Shown: positions 12,101 through 22,950 of the stretch, piece by piece
Layout of the letters: every line of letters starts with the position of its first letter
Position numbering within the stretch: position 1 is the stretch's first letter
Origin: Limnanthes douglasii subsp. nivea
Lineage: Eukaryota > Streptophyta > Magnoliopsida > Brassicales > Limnanthaceae
Length of the DNA: 64,000 nt
Direction: 5' to 3'
Assembly: GCA_036936605.1 (NCBI GenBank)
Contig: JAUPFV010000005.1
Location: forward strand, 156,861,195-156,925,194
The notes under the pieces: model-generated
Seen by the model: only the letters and a program-made list of their open reading frames with translations
The model's database searches: none
Told to the model about the DNA's origin: nothing
Program-made: the position numbers and the translations under genes

Positions 12101-13200
12101 GGATTAAAAATCTGGTTCACCTTGGTTGAGTCTTCCCAATTCCATTGCTCATTTTCAATAAATGAACATCTCAGCTTACTATAACCCGACCAGTAAGTGG
12201 CTGGAAAACTTTATAAGCTTTCGATATAGTGCTATACCCAACAAAGATTCCGGGTTCTGAAATTTTATCAATCTTATCTCGCTTGACCAATGGAATGTAA
12301 ATGAAACAAAGACAACCAAATACTCTAAGAAAATTTAAAGAAGGTTTGTAACCATATCAAGCTTTGAATGATGTCAGGTCTTTTATAATTTTTGGTGAAA
12401 TACGATTCTATAAGTACACAACGGTGTTTGCTGCTTCTCCGCAAAAGAATTTTGGAAGATTATTTTCATGAAGCATGCATCTCGTCATCTCTATTATGAA
12501 TCTATTTCTTCTTTTACTAAGTCTATTTTTTTGAGAAGAGTATGGTGATGTCAATTGATATGTTATTCTAGTCTCTTCATAAAACCTGTTAAAATTTTCT
12601 GAAGTGTATTCCCCGCCATTATACGACCTTGTAGTATGAATCAAACATCTACTTTCATTCTCAACTCTGGATTTAAAGTTCCAAAATACACCAACAACTT
12701 ATGATTTTTTCTTTAATAAATGAATCCAACACATTCTTGTTAGATCATCAATAAAAATGATGTAATAAAGAATACTATTTAGTGATGGTGTTCGTTGAGG
12801 ATCGCAAAGACCAGTATGAACTAACTGTAGCTTTCTCGACGCTCTCCAGGCTTGTTTAGGAATTGATTTCCTATGTTGTTTTCCAAGATGACAAGCCCAA
12901 AAATGAGCCATGTCATCATCAATGTTCGTGAATCCTTTAAGTAGTTTCTTTGACTGCATAAGAAGCAATGCTCAATAATGAAAATGCCCAACTCTTTTGT
13001 GCCAAATCTCAGTGGCACTAGCTATGGATATAAAGTCCATACGCTCTTTCTCCATTGGATTTAAAGGAAAACTTATTTCTTTCATTTTGACATTGAATAA
13101 GTCTTTGTCACTAGCATATCTAATCAAACATTGTTTATTCTCAAACAACACTTTATAAACTTTATCGAGTAATTGACCAACACTTTGTACCTCCATAGCT
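12101..13200 (-). pseudogene. Copia G integrase
   Basis: The pre-integrase zinc-binding part reads HKRVGHFHY and 'CHLGKQHRKSIPKQAW' (13050-12850). The core begins 'LQLVHTGLCDP' (first Asp replaced) with FIDDLTRMCWIHLL (about 12740), and continues in 12644-12408 with TRSYNGGEYTSENF (family: TDNGGEY) and 'SSQKNRLSKRRNRF' (family: PQQNGVAERKNR). A frameshift and a stop separate the pieces near 12690. Several catalytic positions are altered, so it is inactive. Confidence 0.85.
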
Positions 13201-13400
13201 TGTTATAACTATTGTACCTTTTCCTTTGACTTCCAAGTGTTCATTGTTTCCAATATTCACTCGCTTGACTTCAGTGTTTCTTAATTCCTCAAAGAGCTCT
13301 TTATCATATGTCATGTGATTTGTGCACCCGCTGTCAGTCAACTAACTCTCACTTGATTCTCTTCATGAGAAACAAGTAACCACAAACAATTAATTTTCTT
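13201..13400 (-). pseudogene. Copia G protease
   Basis: In frames around 13350-13200 the minus strand reads LTDSGCTNHMTYDKELFEEL, with the retroviral-type active site D-S-G, followed by 'IGNNEHLEVKGKGTIVI'. It lies between the zinc knuckle and the pre-integrase domain as expected. A stop precedes it. Confidence 0.8.
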
Positions 13401-14275
13401 CTTCTTGATCAACTACTTGTGCATCTGCTTCTTGAATCTGACCTTTAACTTTGTAGATTATAACTTCATATCCGAGTTGATTACATTTGGAGCATTTAGC
13501 ATCAGGTCTCCTCCAATACTTTTATGGTGGATGACCTTTTTTCTCACAATGGCGGGAAGGTGGGTAAGATTTCTTCATACCTTATTCTTTTCTCTTTTGA
13601 AAATTACTAGATGAATCTCCACTCGTTGACTTGGAAAATTTATTATTCTATACCTATTGTTGTCTTGATGTTTTGTTTACAAGTAAGTCACTTTCAATCA
13701 TCATTTCTTGCATCATATACCTTCTCTGATCTTGTGCTTGTAAGGAATTGTAGAGCTCAGTAAGAGAGATATTTGACTGATCTTTGGTGTTTTCTAGGGT
13801 AGTTATGGTGGTTTTAAACTTCTCTGGAAAAATATCTCACCTTGTTGGCAATGCTGAGAAGTCTGTAGGTGTACTTTTCATGCACTCAGACTCTCACCTA
13901 ATTAGATTTAGGACTTTCATTCTATGTATCCTTTCACCTCCTTCGTATTCAGCCTTGAGGTAATCCCAAACCTATTTGGCTTTTATGAGGGAAATTATTC
14001 GCGTGAATATCATTTGAGATACAACTGCACATAGACAAGCTTTTACCTTTGATTTTCTCGTCTTCTTTTCCTTGGGTGCTTGGATTTGTGCCATAGTAGG
14101 ATTTGCTGGAAGTGGAAGGATATTGTAATCCTCTTCTAATTCTTCCCAAAGATCCAAGCTTCCAAGTAAGTCTTCATATGAACTGCCCAAATTTGATAAT
14201 CGTGTCCATCGAACACTGGTGGTGCAACGATTGAAAATACTATTTCTATTTTAACCTCCAAAATCCCTTAAGAAG
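13401..14275 (-). pseudogene. Copia G gag
   Basis: Starts after the PBS. The frame 14190-13972 reads 'MIFTRIISLIKAK*VWDYLK', and downstream 'SLTELYNSLQAQDQRRYMM' is typical of copia gag. A zinc-knuckle-like 'CSKCNQLGYEVII' is at about 13500; its last Cys is lost. At least five stops. Confidence 0.8.
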
Positions 14276-14277
14276 AA

Positions 14278-14290
14278 AGCTCTGATACCA
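14278..14290 (-). promoter_or_regulatory. Copia G primer binding site
   Basis: Minus strand TGGTATCAGAGCT, the initiator-tRNA-Met type PBS common in plant copia elements, directly beside the LTR end at 14291. Confidence 0.9.
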
Positions 14291-14565
14291 TGTTGTTAGT
14301 GTAGAATACGTATATTTTGACATTAAGATGACTATTAAAATGAAGAAAGAAAACAAATAGGAGTTGTTACTAGAAGACTAAAAGACTTAATTAATTCATT
14401 TAGTAACAAATGCTTTAAATAAAAAATAAAAAATTACTGGCACAAGTTAAACTCATTGCATAAGCAAAACACACATATCTAAGAACTTTATCTAAGAACC
14501 AATAGAAAAATAAGAAAGTTGGGCTAATAGAAATTAATATATTCTAAACAATGTTAATAACAACA
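14291..14565 (-). repeat. Copia G 5' LTR
   Basis: Plus-strand ends TGTTGTTAGTG and TTAATAACAACA form the inverted TGTTGTTA...TAACAACA ends expected of an LTR. It abuts the PBS on the left. Length 275 bp. Flanking bases on the right are accat; the other target copy is lost with the missing 3' LTR. Confidence 0.8.
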
Positions 14566-15027
14566 ACCATTCCATCAAAAATAGAAATTTGACCCAGTTT
14601 GTAACCGTAATATATGCGACAAGAAAACCTCGAGATGTTTGCCATCAGCTTGTTTGGAAACATTCGGGAAGTAGTAGGAACCGAACTTTTGCTTTAAGCA
14701 CAATCACCATGAAAGTAGTCTCCCAACATCTCTCTCCTGATGGGACACTTGATCCCAACCTTTGCAGAGATTCCATGCATAATAGTAGATATCCCAAAAG
14801 TCTGTTCATTACTTCACTACATACCTTGAACATGACTCTCACTGGTAGAAGCCTCTCCATGTTCAGTGATATGTTCCTTCTAAAAATTATCAAACATTTG
14901 TGTATGTTGATGTACCATTTCGAGAAACATGATAGCACAAAATCATTTATAGCTCTAAAATTAAGATGCCTAGGCTCTAGTCAAATAAAAAACTATAATA
15001 TGGTTTCATATAAATGGAAATCGGGGA

Positions 15028-15058
<31 letters not shown>

Positions 15059-17050
15059 CCTATGGCTCTAGTCACATTACAATACTCTCTTACCTTGTAT
15101 AAAATAAATAATCTGTATCTTGATCGTACAAGGGCATACTAACTCAATATCTAGATCAATATGCCCAACAACATTAAATAACGAAAAAATATTCGCTAAG
15201 AGCCGCACATCACACAACCCATGAATGACTGCCAATCATACTGGCACAGTGTTCCCTTCTAAATAGAATTTGCTCTATACGTGTATATTTTTTAGACTTC
15301 TCATAGAAACGTCTCTTGTTTTATAAAGTCATTTATTTTATCAAGATCACACCTGCATGCTAAAAAATATTAAGGGTCTAGATCCCATAATGATCTCTTC
15401 TTACGAGCTCGAGTACATGCAGTGTCGTTTCCCTCCCGATCTCTTCAACTAGGCTCGAGAAAATCCCAATATGCTGGTATGACCTCTTTTCCTAAATTTT
15501 AATTGTAATTTTTGAATAATTGTACTATTGATTTATTTAATTTAAAATAATAAGGGTGCTACCCACTTAGGAAAAATTAATAATAATTTTTTTTCGATTT
15601 GGAAAATTGTCCCAGAAACTCTAGTAGGTTACTACATGTTTATGTAATCTTATTCTTTCATCAAAAATGGTTTTTTTTCCTAAACAAAGGTTTTGATTGG
15701 TGAAGGGTCTTTAACGAGATAGAAATCGGGCCAACACGTGGTCTGTAAATTCAAGACAGTTCAGCTAAAGAAAATTAAGAGGATAGAGAGCGATAGCAAC
15801 ACATTGACAGCTCAAAGTCAAAGGTTCTCTAAGATAATCAATTAGCTAAAAATATTAAATAGAAACAACAATATCTATTGTAAAGTTATATGGTCTCGAC
15901 CAAATTCAAAATCTGAGGCCAACTCATTCAACCAAACTCACAACCCATGCATTTAGGCTTAAAAAACAAATCATGCAAGACGAAAGTATGGCTAGACTTG
16001 ATTGTTTTCTATTCATTCCTTATTTCATTTTTCAAGGACTATGAAGGCGACTCATAGATGGTTGATTTGTACCATACCCAAACCCGATCTAAAACGGAGA
16101 TAGAGATAAAATCCTTTTGAGACATTGTATTATAAAGGAGCTTGGTAAACGTTACTATTTTTATAAGTACCAAATCTTAGTCTATGAAGGGTCCGTGACT
16201 CAACCTAAGAAACCTGTAGCATAATGGGCACTTACTATGTAATTCATGTAATTTTTAAAATTGTAAACTAACTATAAAAGAAAACTCCAAACTAAAAGCT
16301 CGAGATGCTCAATTCTATGAGCACCTAAAAGTACTATCATCAAACTCTAGTTATCATTTCAATCATTGTATTCTTTTTCTCTCTATATACTCTTCATTTA
16401 TGTCTATGTATGAGATTTAACCTATTTATCCTTATTCAGAACCTATCTCATTATGTCGAACAAAATTAAAACACATAAAGTACCAAATTTCTTACCTCAA
16501 CCTCATTAGGAATATAGAAATAAAACATTTTCCCTCTCACATTGGTTGAGATTAACTTGGTGGAACCAACTCCAGATAAAACCGGAGATCTAGGGTAGGC
16601 ATGACATCCTACATTTGTACATGATTTAAAGCTTTCTCGACCTAAAATTCTGAATCACTTCTTGCACCATTCTTGTTGCTTTTCGAAAAGCATACGTTCT
16701 ACTCTTAATCATGTAATATTTTCTCCTCAACGGATGTGTGTGACTCTACCTCATTCTTTTCCTTTTTGTCCATAAAAATTTTGAGCTAAAAAAGGAATCA
16801 CTCTCTCCCCACAATTTTTGTTGATGGAAAAATGTGAGATCATTTAACCTTCCTTTCTACATGCTTGCCTCTGATCTTACACAGGTTTGGCTTCTATAGT
16901 TGTTAACAGCCGAATTCCATCCTCATGCACCTCAACCACTAACGATAAAAAAAATAGTGAACTTTATAAGTATTATAAAAATGTAATATTATTTAAAGAA
17001 AATGTATAATATCTTACCTTCAACCGGTTCAATTTTCCAAGCCGCTAGGT
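14566..17050. other. Unassigned AT-rich region
   Basis: No recognisable gene. An open frame at 14589-15071 (plus, 160 codons) overlaps an equally long minus-strand frame; neither resembles a family I know, and the plus frame ends in a (TA)n run. Near 16270 a TATA-like 'actataaaagaaaactcc' with T-rich sequence and ctctctatatactc downstream could be an LTR promoter, but no LTR ends or PBS were found. Both suggestions are weak. Confidence 0.4.
15031..15055. repeat. (TA)n microsatellite
   Basis: About twelve uninterrupted TA units. A similar run is at 61087-61111. Confidence 0.95.
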
Positions 17051-17347
17051 TGATAATATTGGAACCAAATTAAATTCAGCTTAAAATATATTTATTTATT
17101 TATTTATTAATATATTGATCAAAGATTTGGATAATATATTCTTGAGGTAAGAATATAATTAATATTCTTTTATAGATTTAATTTTTTATTTTAGAGAAAA
17201 TATTATATTAGTCAAAGATATTATTCTGTCATTAAAACACAATAATATACTAATATAAATATATAAGATATACAACAAACAACAGAAAAATATTGAATAA
17301 AAATTTCTTCTTCTCCTATTTCTCTTTTCATATTTTTTTTCCCAACA
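17051..17347 (+). repeat. Copia-like LTR
   Basis: Begins TGATAATATTGG and ends CCCAACA just before a Met-type PBS. Very AT-rich. Its last third (from 'atattattctgtcatt' at 17219) is repeated at 17629-17735. The start is chosen as the first TG in a plausible place and is less certain than the end. Confidence 0.6.
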
Positions 17348-17348
17348 A

Positions 17349-17361
17349 TTGGTATTCGAGC
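17349..17361 (+). promoter_or_regulatory. Primer binding site
   Basis: TTGGTATTCGAGC, close to the tRNA-Met PBS TGGTATCAGAGC, one base after the LTR end. Confidence 0.65.
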
Positions 17362-17395
17362 TTGGTGGTTAAAGAATAACGCGTCATTGTGTCGA

Positions 17396-17417
17396 CGGAC
17401 AACATTTTTGTTGTCCG
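17396..17417 (+). other. Perfect hairpin after the PBS
   Basis: cggacaaca and tgttgtccg are perfect 9-base arms around a TTTT loop, 35 bases after the PBS. Partial copies of the same motif (ttgttgtcctccga, gttgtacgccgg) follow up to 17500. In a retroelement leader such a hairpin could act in RNA packaging or dimerisation; that is a guess. Confidence 0.6.
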
Positions 17418-17628
17418 CCGAAGAAAAACCAACGTTTTGTTCTAAAATAGTAATTTTGTTGTCCTCCGAAGGAAAAATAATAAAAGCGTTGTACGCCGGA
17501 GTAAAAAGTGAGAAGAATAAGATGAAAAGATGAAAAATAAAAAAAGATAAAAAACGATAGAAAAAAAGAAAAAAAAATAAGAGAAAAACGAAGAAGAGAA
17601 ATAATAATAATATACAACTAAAATAATA

Positions 17629-17735
17629 ATATATTATTCTATCATTAAAACATAATAATATACTAATATAAATTTATGAGAGATACAACTAACAACAACA
17701 TAAAGACATTGAATAAAAATTTCTTCTTCTTCTAG
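17629..17735 (+). repeat. Partial second copy of the copia-like LTR
   Basis: From 'atattattctatcatt' to 'aatttcttcttcttc' this repeats the last third of the LTR at 17219-17325 with scattered changes and small indels. With the PBS between, the pair gives a cassette of about 690 bp. It lacks the first two thirds and the terminal CCCAACA of the LTR, so it is a truncated copy. Confidence 0.65.
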
Positions 17736-18479
17736 GTTGTGAGATCTTCGTACAGATGAAGATAGGCCCGAGGGTGATACCGCTACCTTTGTGACCTCTG
17801 GTTATGTAATGTTGCATGACTCATTTAGCCACATTTATGTCAAGTGACTTACAAATATACTAGAAAGGTTTTCCATATCTTGGACGTTGAACAAGCCCTC
17901 TAGTTCCAAAGAAATAAGATCTAATATTGTATGGAAGGTGGCTATCATTGAAGAATGGATTGTTGATTTGTGTGTCTGCCGTGCTGAGAACTATGAATAT
18001 TCGAATGTGTTCGACGACTGAAATCTTTAGAAAAAATAAGCTGTACCCATGAGCCACTGTAGGTTGTGGGTAAAGGGAACCATACTCGGGAGTGAGGACT
18101 AGCCTGAATAAATGTGAGACTCCCGTTGTTCTGGTGTGATTATCTTGTGACATCTTTAATTTAGGTGTATATTTACATTTTATGTTTTTTCCTATATTTT
18201 TTGTTAAGGGCCTATGTTTCTTTGTATTTTTTTATATTTTTCATATGTTTTTGTTAAAGAAATGTGTTGCCTTTATTGTTGTATCATGATGCCTTCTGCT
18301 ACTATGTATGATAAATTTAATAGTGTTTGTTTTTTATCTTTCATGTTTTTTAAGATGACTAATAAGACTTGTTGATGACTAGTGCTCATTCCCGTATCTT
18401 ATTATAAATTGTACCCTCTAGGTCAAAGCTTAACCCGTAATGCATACTTTCATTTATTTAACTCAACTTTCTTTAAACA
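17736..18479. other. No gene recognised
   Basis: Contains a minus-strand open frame of 97 codons (18153-17860) that resembles no family I know, then AT-rich sequence. Confidence 0.4.
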
Positions 18480-18960
18480 AAAAATTTGGATTTCCTCTCG
18501 TCCAACTAAAAGACATTTGTGACCTCCTATTAAACCAAAGCTTAGGGTTTCATCTTGGTCAACCGAGAGATCTTGAGTGATTCATTTTAAATAAAAAAAC
18601 ATATATTTCTATATTATATTTCTATATGTGTGAACTGACATCTTTAGTGAGGTCTCTTTAAACTAAATTTTAGATTTCCATCTTGGTTAACAAAGAGATC
18701 CTGAGTGAACTCTCTGAATTTCCATCTTAGCCTACCGAAAGATATTGAATGATCTCATTCTAAACCAAAACTTAGATTTTCATCTTGGCCAACTCAGAGA
18801 TCAAAAGTGATCTCATTTTAAATTTAAACTTGGATTTCCATATTGGCAAACTGAGAGATCTTGAGTGACCTTTTTTAAACCAAAACTTGGATTTTCATGT
18901 TCGTCAACCGAGAGAGCCTAAGTGATATTCCTTTATACAGAAACTTGGATTCCTACGAAA
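18480..18960. repeat. Degenerate tandem repeat, unit about 60 bp
   Basis: About seven copies of a unit built on 'aaacttggatttcca', 'tcttggccaaccgagag' and 'atcttgagtgacctc' (for example near 18540, 18660, 18710, 18775, 18830, 18890, 18945). It lies just downstream, in the minus sense, of an integrase fragment, the place where Tat-type elements often carry tandem repeats. Confidence 0.8.
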
Positions 18961-18989
18961 CAATATGTCATGACCGCTTCCCTTGAAAT

Positions 18990-19330
18990 TTTATACACTC
19001 TTGAGGCCATCCATTATAGTTCATTTGGTGACCTCTATCCGACCGATTACTTGTGGGTGTTATGGGAAAAATAGGTGATGGTGATTTTAATACTCTAAAC
19101 GTAAGTATATCATTTCTTCATTGTCAAAATATAAACCATGGTTGGAGATTAGTATTTGTGGGATTCCAAAGCGAGACACTATGTGCGTCCACACAAACTT
19201 TCTTATTTCTTGTACCACGAGGATGAATCTTATATAAACCATTGTGAAAATTTACTACCCACCGGGTTTGAATAGGTTATGAGTTTAACATATTTCCACT
19301 GGAAAACCCGAAGCCAGTCCATATGACATT
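18990..19330 (-). pseudogene. Ty3/gypsy integrase fragment
   Basis: The minus strand reads FVWTHIVSRFGIPQILISNH followed by 'GLYFDNEEMIYLRL', the integrase core around the second catalytic Asp (family: DNG.QFD; here N-H-G). Frame changes follow. It is AT-rich on both sides. Together with the tandem repeat at its 3' side it may be the tail of another Tat/Athila-type element. Confidence 0.7.
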
Positions 19331-20236
19331 TTTTAGTTATTCTGTATTGTAAAATTAAAAAATAATATATAATTATTTTATGAATTATAAATTTATATTA
19401 TAATATAATTCAACTTGTTTTTTTTATAATTTATGTATTTTTTATTTATATTTTGTCATATTTAAAATTATTTAAAATCATCTTATACAACAAATATAAA
19501 AATTTAGATCCAATAAATTTTTAAAAAATTACAATTTTTAAAATAAATTTATGTGTTGAAAAATAATTATAATTTATTAAAAATTAAATAAATATAAATC
19601 ATAAATATTAGCATATTTTATAAATTTGTTGTAAATCACAAATATTAGCATATTTTATAAATTTATGGTGGAGTTTATCCGACTGATGCCATTTGTAGTT
19701 TAAATTGTAACTTAGTAAAATCCTAGCTTATAGGAAGTAAAATAAATCTATAATAAATACTAAATGAATATTATTTATTGTATCATTTATTCTCTAACCT
19801 AATACTACAAAGAAGAACTCCCACCTGGAAGATTTGGATAGCAATACCACTCTTCAATCGCATCAGATAACAAAAATCGATTAACTGATTTTTAACTACT
19901 GTTTTATATATAAAATTACTCAAATAAATATTATAAAAATTACCTTTATATATTTTTCATATTACATATGAATTATTTCTTTTGAAAATTATTATATCGC
20001 TAATATTACATTCCATTTTTTTTTTGCATTCTAATAATTTAAAAAACTTCCAAATTACGATTTTAATAATTTGATATTCCCAAATCAATATTTCAAAAAA
20101 TCATATAATAAATAGATATAAATTGTAATACTATGTTTGTTTTTGTCTAAATACTGCTTTGTGTTACCACTTGATATGAACTATTTAAAATCTGGTTAAA
20201 ATATAATTAACAAGCATCCAAAAGATGATTTATTAT
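19331..20236. other. AT-rich non-coding DNA
   Basis: Very AT-rich, with no frames of note. 'tcacaaatattagcatatttt' style words recur around 19590-19660 as a short tandem duplication. Confidence 0.6.
20129..20154 (+). repeat. 26-bp direct repeat, left copy
   Basis: The 26 bases beginning tactatgtttgtttttg recur exactly at 21103-21128, bracketing the TRIM and its flanks (948 bp between copies). It is too long for an LTR-element target duplication. Confidence 0.85.
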
Positions 20237-20485
20237 TGTTCGGGTGGCGATCAAAGTCCCACATCCCACATCGGTTAAACATGGGAAATATCATTGGTAT
20301 ATAAGTAAGAACATACCTCAACTAGTATGAGACCTTTTGGTAGTGGACCAAATGCAAAGCCGTGAGGGCCTTCGGGTGCCAAAGCGGACAATATCATACT
20401 AGTGTCGAGATCGGGTGTGTTCTTACTTATATACGGAAGGCGGAATATGCGGAACCCCATATTCACAACACCCATATTCCCAACA
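20237..20485 (+). repeat. TRIM 5' LTR
   Basis: Starts TGTTCGGGTGG and ends TTCCCAACA. It contains a TATA-like tatataagt near 20300. Confidence 0.85.
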
Positions 20486-20487
20486 CG

Positions 20488-20499
20488 TGGTATCAGAGC
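20488..20499 (+). promoter_or_regulatory. TRIM primer binding site
   Basis: TGGTATCAGAGC, complementary to the 3' end of initiator tRNA-Met, two bases after the LTR. Confidence 0.9.
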
Positions 20500-20780
20500 G
20501 TCAGGCCCAGACGGAACGCGATGGTGTGAAATTCTCGGAGGTCGAACATGATGAACCAGTAGCCATGATCAAGGTGATCTGCTCTAGAGATCCTAGTTCG
20601 GAGTGCCCGTGGCTCATCAAGCAGTGTGGCTTGATTGGAGTGGCGCTAAGGAACAAGACAGTGTGGTCTAAGAGGAGGTGAGCAGTAACATCCGTAGTGC
20701 CTCTATGGCCAGGTAGTCTCCAACCTGATTAGAGTGGGCGGATGAAAGTCAATTGAGAGGAGGCTAAGTGGTACTTTGTT

Positions 20781-20793
20781 CGAGAGGAGGATT
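20781..20793 (+). promoter_or_regulatory. TRIM polypurine tract
   Basis: cgagaggaggatt, purine-rich, directly before the second LTR copy. Confidence 0.7.
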
Positions 20794-20962
20794 TGTTAGG
20801 GTGGCGACCAAAGTCCCACATCACACATCGGTTAAACATGGGAAATATCATTGGTATATAAGTAAGAACATACCTCAACTAGTATGAGGCCTTTTGGTAG
20901 TAGACCAAATGCAAAGCCGTGAGGGCCTTCGGGTGCCAAAGCGGACAATATCATACTAGTGT
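20794..20962 (+). repeat. TRIM 3' LTR, truncated
   Basis: Starts TGTTAGGGTGG and matches the 5' LTR closely up to actagtgt, then diverges abruptly. It carries a small extra duplication (cacatcacacatcgg against cacatcccacatcgg). Confidence 0.85.
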
Positions 20963-21102
20963 TGTTATCATATAATAAAATAGGATGAAAAACTAATAGA
21001 TGCCCAGAACAAAAAATATTTTCATTCAATCGTTATCAAAATATAGTTGCTAATTATTACTTTTTTTTATTATATTCGAAATGTCTTTAGTAATTGTATA
21101 TA

Positions 21103-21128
21103 TACTATGTTTGTTTTTGTCTAAATAC
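21103..21128 (+). repeat. 26-bp direct repeat, right copy
   Basis: Identical to 20129-20154. It lies 25 bp left of the LINE poly(T) run. Confidence 0.85.
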
Positions 21129-21329
21129 AAATTTATGAGTTTATCTGTTATTCTTTTTTTTAATGTAAATATTGGTTTTATTAAAACAAACTAAAATTGA
21201 GTATTAAAAAAACTTTGTCCAAAATTGCAAATTGAGAAACAATTGAGAGGCTGGAAACAAAAAGCCCTAAAATAAGAAATAGAAGAATAAAGAGTCTTCT
21301 CATTCGACAAACCAATAGACTATTTCTTC

Positions 21330-21900
21330 CTAAAATCAGAAGACAATAAGAACACAGACCAAATGAAGATTCAAATCGCAGAAATCAGAGCTTTTATCCT
21401 AAAATAATATACCCGAGACTTTCCAAATTCGTAATGGCCAGAAGAGCACTCGGGGCATTGTAGCCCTTAAGATTTGGTTTTGACTGCATGAAAGAACCCA
21501 CTTCGCGATCCAGTCAGATACCTGATTCTTGGTTCTGGAGATGTGAGGAAGGGTCATTCGAGGATGAACAAGGCTTCTGCAAATAACGATAGTGGATTCA
21601 AGATAAGGGGCAACAATTCCCAGTGGCCAGAATGTTGTTTAGGGTCATGCAACCGGATTCTACATCAACACCCTCCCAGTTGTTTCGCTTACATAGAATT
21701 AGGCCTTCAATGATGGATCTACATTATGCTAAGAAGGGGTTTAATTTCTCAAACAAGTAGCCATAGCCAATCATAATGTCGCCACTGTTATTTCTAATCA
21801 GAATACCACCACTAGATTTACCGGTCGAGCTACATGCGCCATCCACGTTGAGCTTGAATATTCCTGGATTGGGAGTCACCCATTCAGGTAACTTTGTTTC
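21330..21900 (-). pseudogene. LINE ORF2 C-terminal RNase H
   Basis: The minus strand from about 21890 reads IFKLNVDGACSSTGKSSGGG then 'ILIRNNSGDIMIGYGY', the start of the plant LINE RNase H domain (RVT_3 type) with its first catalytic Asp in NVDGA. Further pieces (ISRTKNQVSDWIAKW) match the end of the domain. Stops interrupt the middle. Confidence 0.8.
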
Positions 21901-22239
21901 TTTTTCCTATTATTGATTTTTTTTACATCCCAGAGCTGCACTTGCGTTAGTAACATGCAAACAGTGCTTAGCAGTTAATAAATTGCTCAAGTCAATCCTC
22001 GTAATGATTATGATCACTCTATCAATGACATTCTTGATAGAGACATGAGTGCCATTGAACTTCGAACAGTTTCTGTTATATCATATTATCCAACAAATAA
22101 TTTGAGGGATAATATGGGTAACATGGAACTTGTTCTTAGAGGACCAGAACCATGAGCGAAGGATATGGTTGAGAGTCATGAAACGATTCAATCCGACTCT
22201 GAAAAGGCAACCAAAATAATTCCAGATATTCCAGGAAAA

Positions 22240-22950
22240 GTTGCAGTTGACGAATATGTGGTTTTTCTCTTCCTAACTGCAACAGAACTGGCATTTAGAT
22301 ATGATGATCATATGTTTTTTAAGAGAATATTATCTATAGAAATGTAGTTATTAACTAATTTCCAGCATAAAAAAGAAAATTTTCTAGGAATGTAATGATT
22401 CCACATTTTTCTGAAAAAAGTAGATTTGTTGTTCTTGATTCCGATACTGTCCCAAGTTAGGTTAGTGTTAAAGTCAAGGTCATTAGATAATTTCCATACC
22501 AATTTGTCATCCTGGTCAAGGATGAGCTTAAAAGTGTTGATATGATTCACTCTTTCTTGAGAAAGAAAAGACAGAAGAGAACTGTTGTCCCAATTATTGT
22601 CTTTCAAGAAATAATTGACCTTAGCAGATAGAAACCACCTATCAGGGCTAGAATCATTTAAGAGGGGAGGCAGATTGTGCCACTCCTCAAACCAAAAATC
22701 CATAAATCCATTTCCAAGGATCCATTTCATGTTTCTATCTGCATAGCCTTTAATGTTATGAAGTCTCTTCCAAATAATAGAATCAATGTTTTTATAGGTG
22801 GCTTTTAAAGGATGCATGTTAGGACAGTAAGTACAATGCATTATCTGAGCCCAAAGACTATTATTCTTCTTAAACATAAACCTGAGTTTTTGAGAGAAAG
22901 TGTGTTGAATATGAGCAAGTTCTTTAATATTCAATCCACCTTAATCAAAA
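22240..22950 (-). pseudogene. LINE ORF2 zinc-binding (zf-RVT) region
   Basis: An open frame of 208 codons (22934-22308) including ILGNGFMDFWFEEWHNLPPL and 'MWNHYIPRKFSFLCWKLVNN'. This matches the zinc-binding region that follows RT in plant LINEs (family: W+...P.K+..F.W+). It is one of the better preserved LINE parts. Confidence 0.8.

Larger units (their letters stand above)
11550..14565 (-). mobile_element. Ty1/copia remnant G
   Basis: Minus-strand order is LTR (14565-14291), PBS, gag, zinc knuckle, protease, integrase, start of RT, which is the copia order (integrase before RT). It is truncated near 11555 inside RT, directly against gypsy fragment E, so the RT-RNase H half and the 3' LTR are missing. 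Several stops and frameshifts in every domain. Confidence 0.9.
20237..20962 (+). mobile_element. TRIM (miniature LTR retrotransposon)
   Basis: A 726-bp element with two LTR copies (20237-20485 and 20794-20962), a Met-type PBS, a purine-rich tract and no protein-coding capacity. The LTR words 'cccacatcggttaaacatgg', 'gtatataagt' and 'caaagcggacaatatc' are typical of a TRIM family widespread in flowering plants. Its movement would depend on proteins from other LTR elements. The 3' LTR is cut after actagtgt, about 80 bp short. Confidence 0.85.

Noticed and set aside
15031..15055. TA run as a structural or origin-like element
   Set aside because: An ordinary dinucleotide microsatellite; a similar one lies at 61087.
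14589..15071. A 160-codon plus-strand frame as a possible host gene
   Set aside because: It ends in a TA microsatellite, overlaps an equally long antisense frame and matches no family I know.
17384..17617. A minus-strand 77-codon open frame with long Phe/Ser runs
   Set aside because: It comes from A-rich low-complexity sequence in the cassette; no protein features beyond composition.
20237..20962. Cassandra-type TRIM with a 5S rRNA promoter
   Set aside because: I do not see the 5S A box/C box sequence; the LTR words fit another TRIM family.
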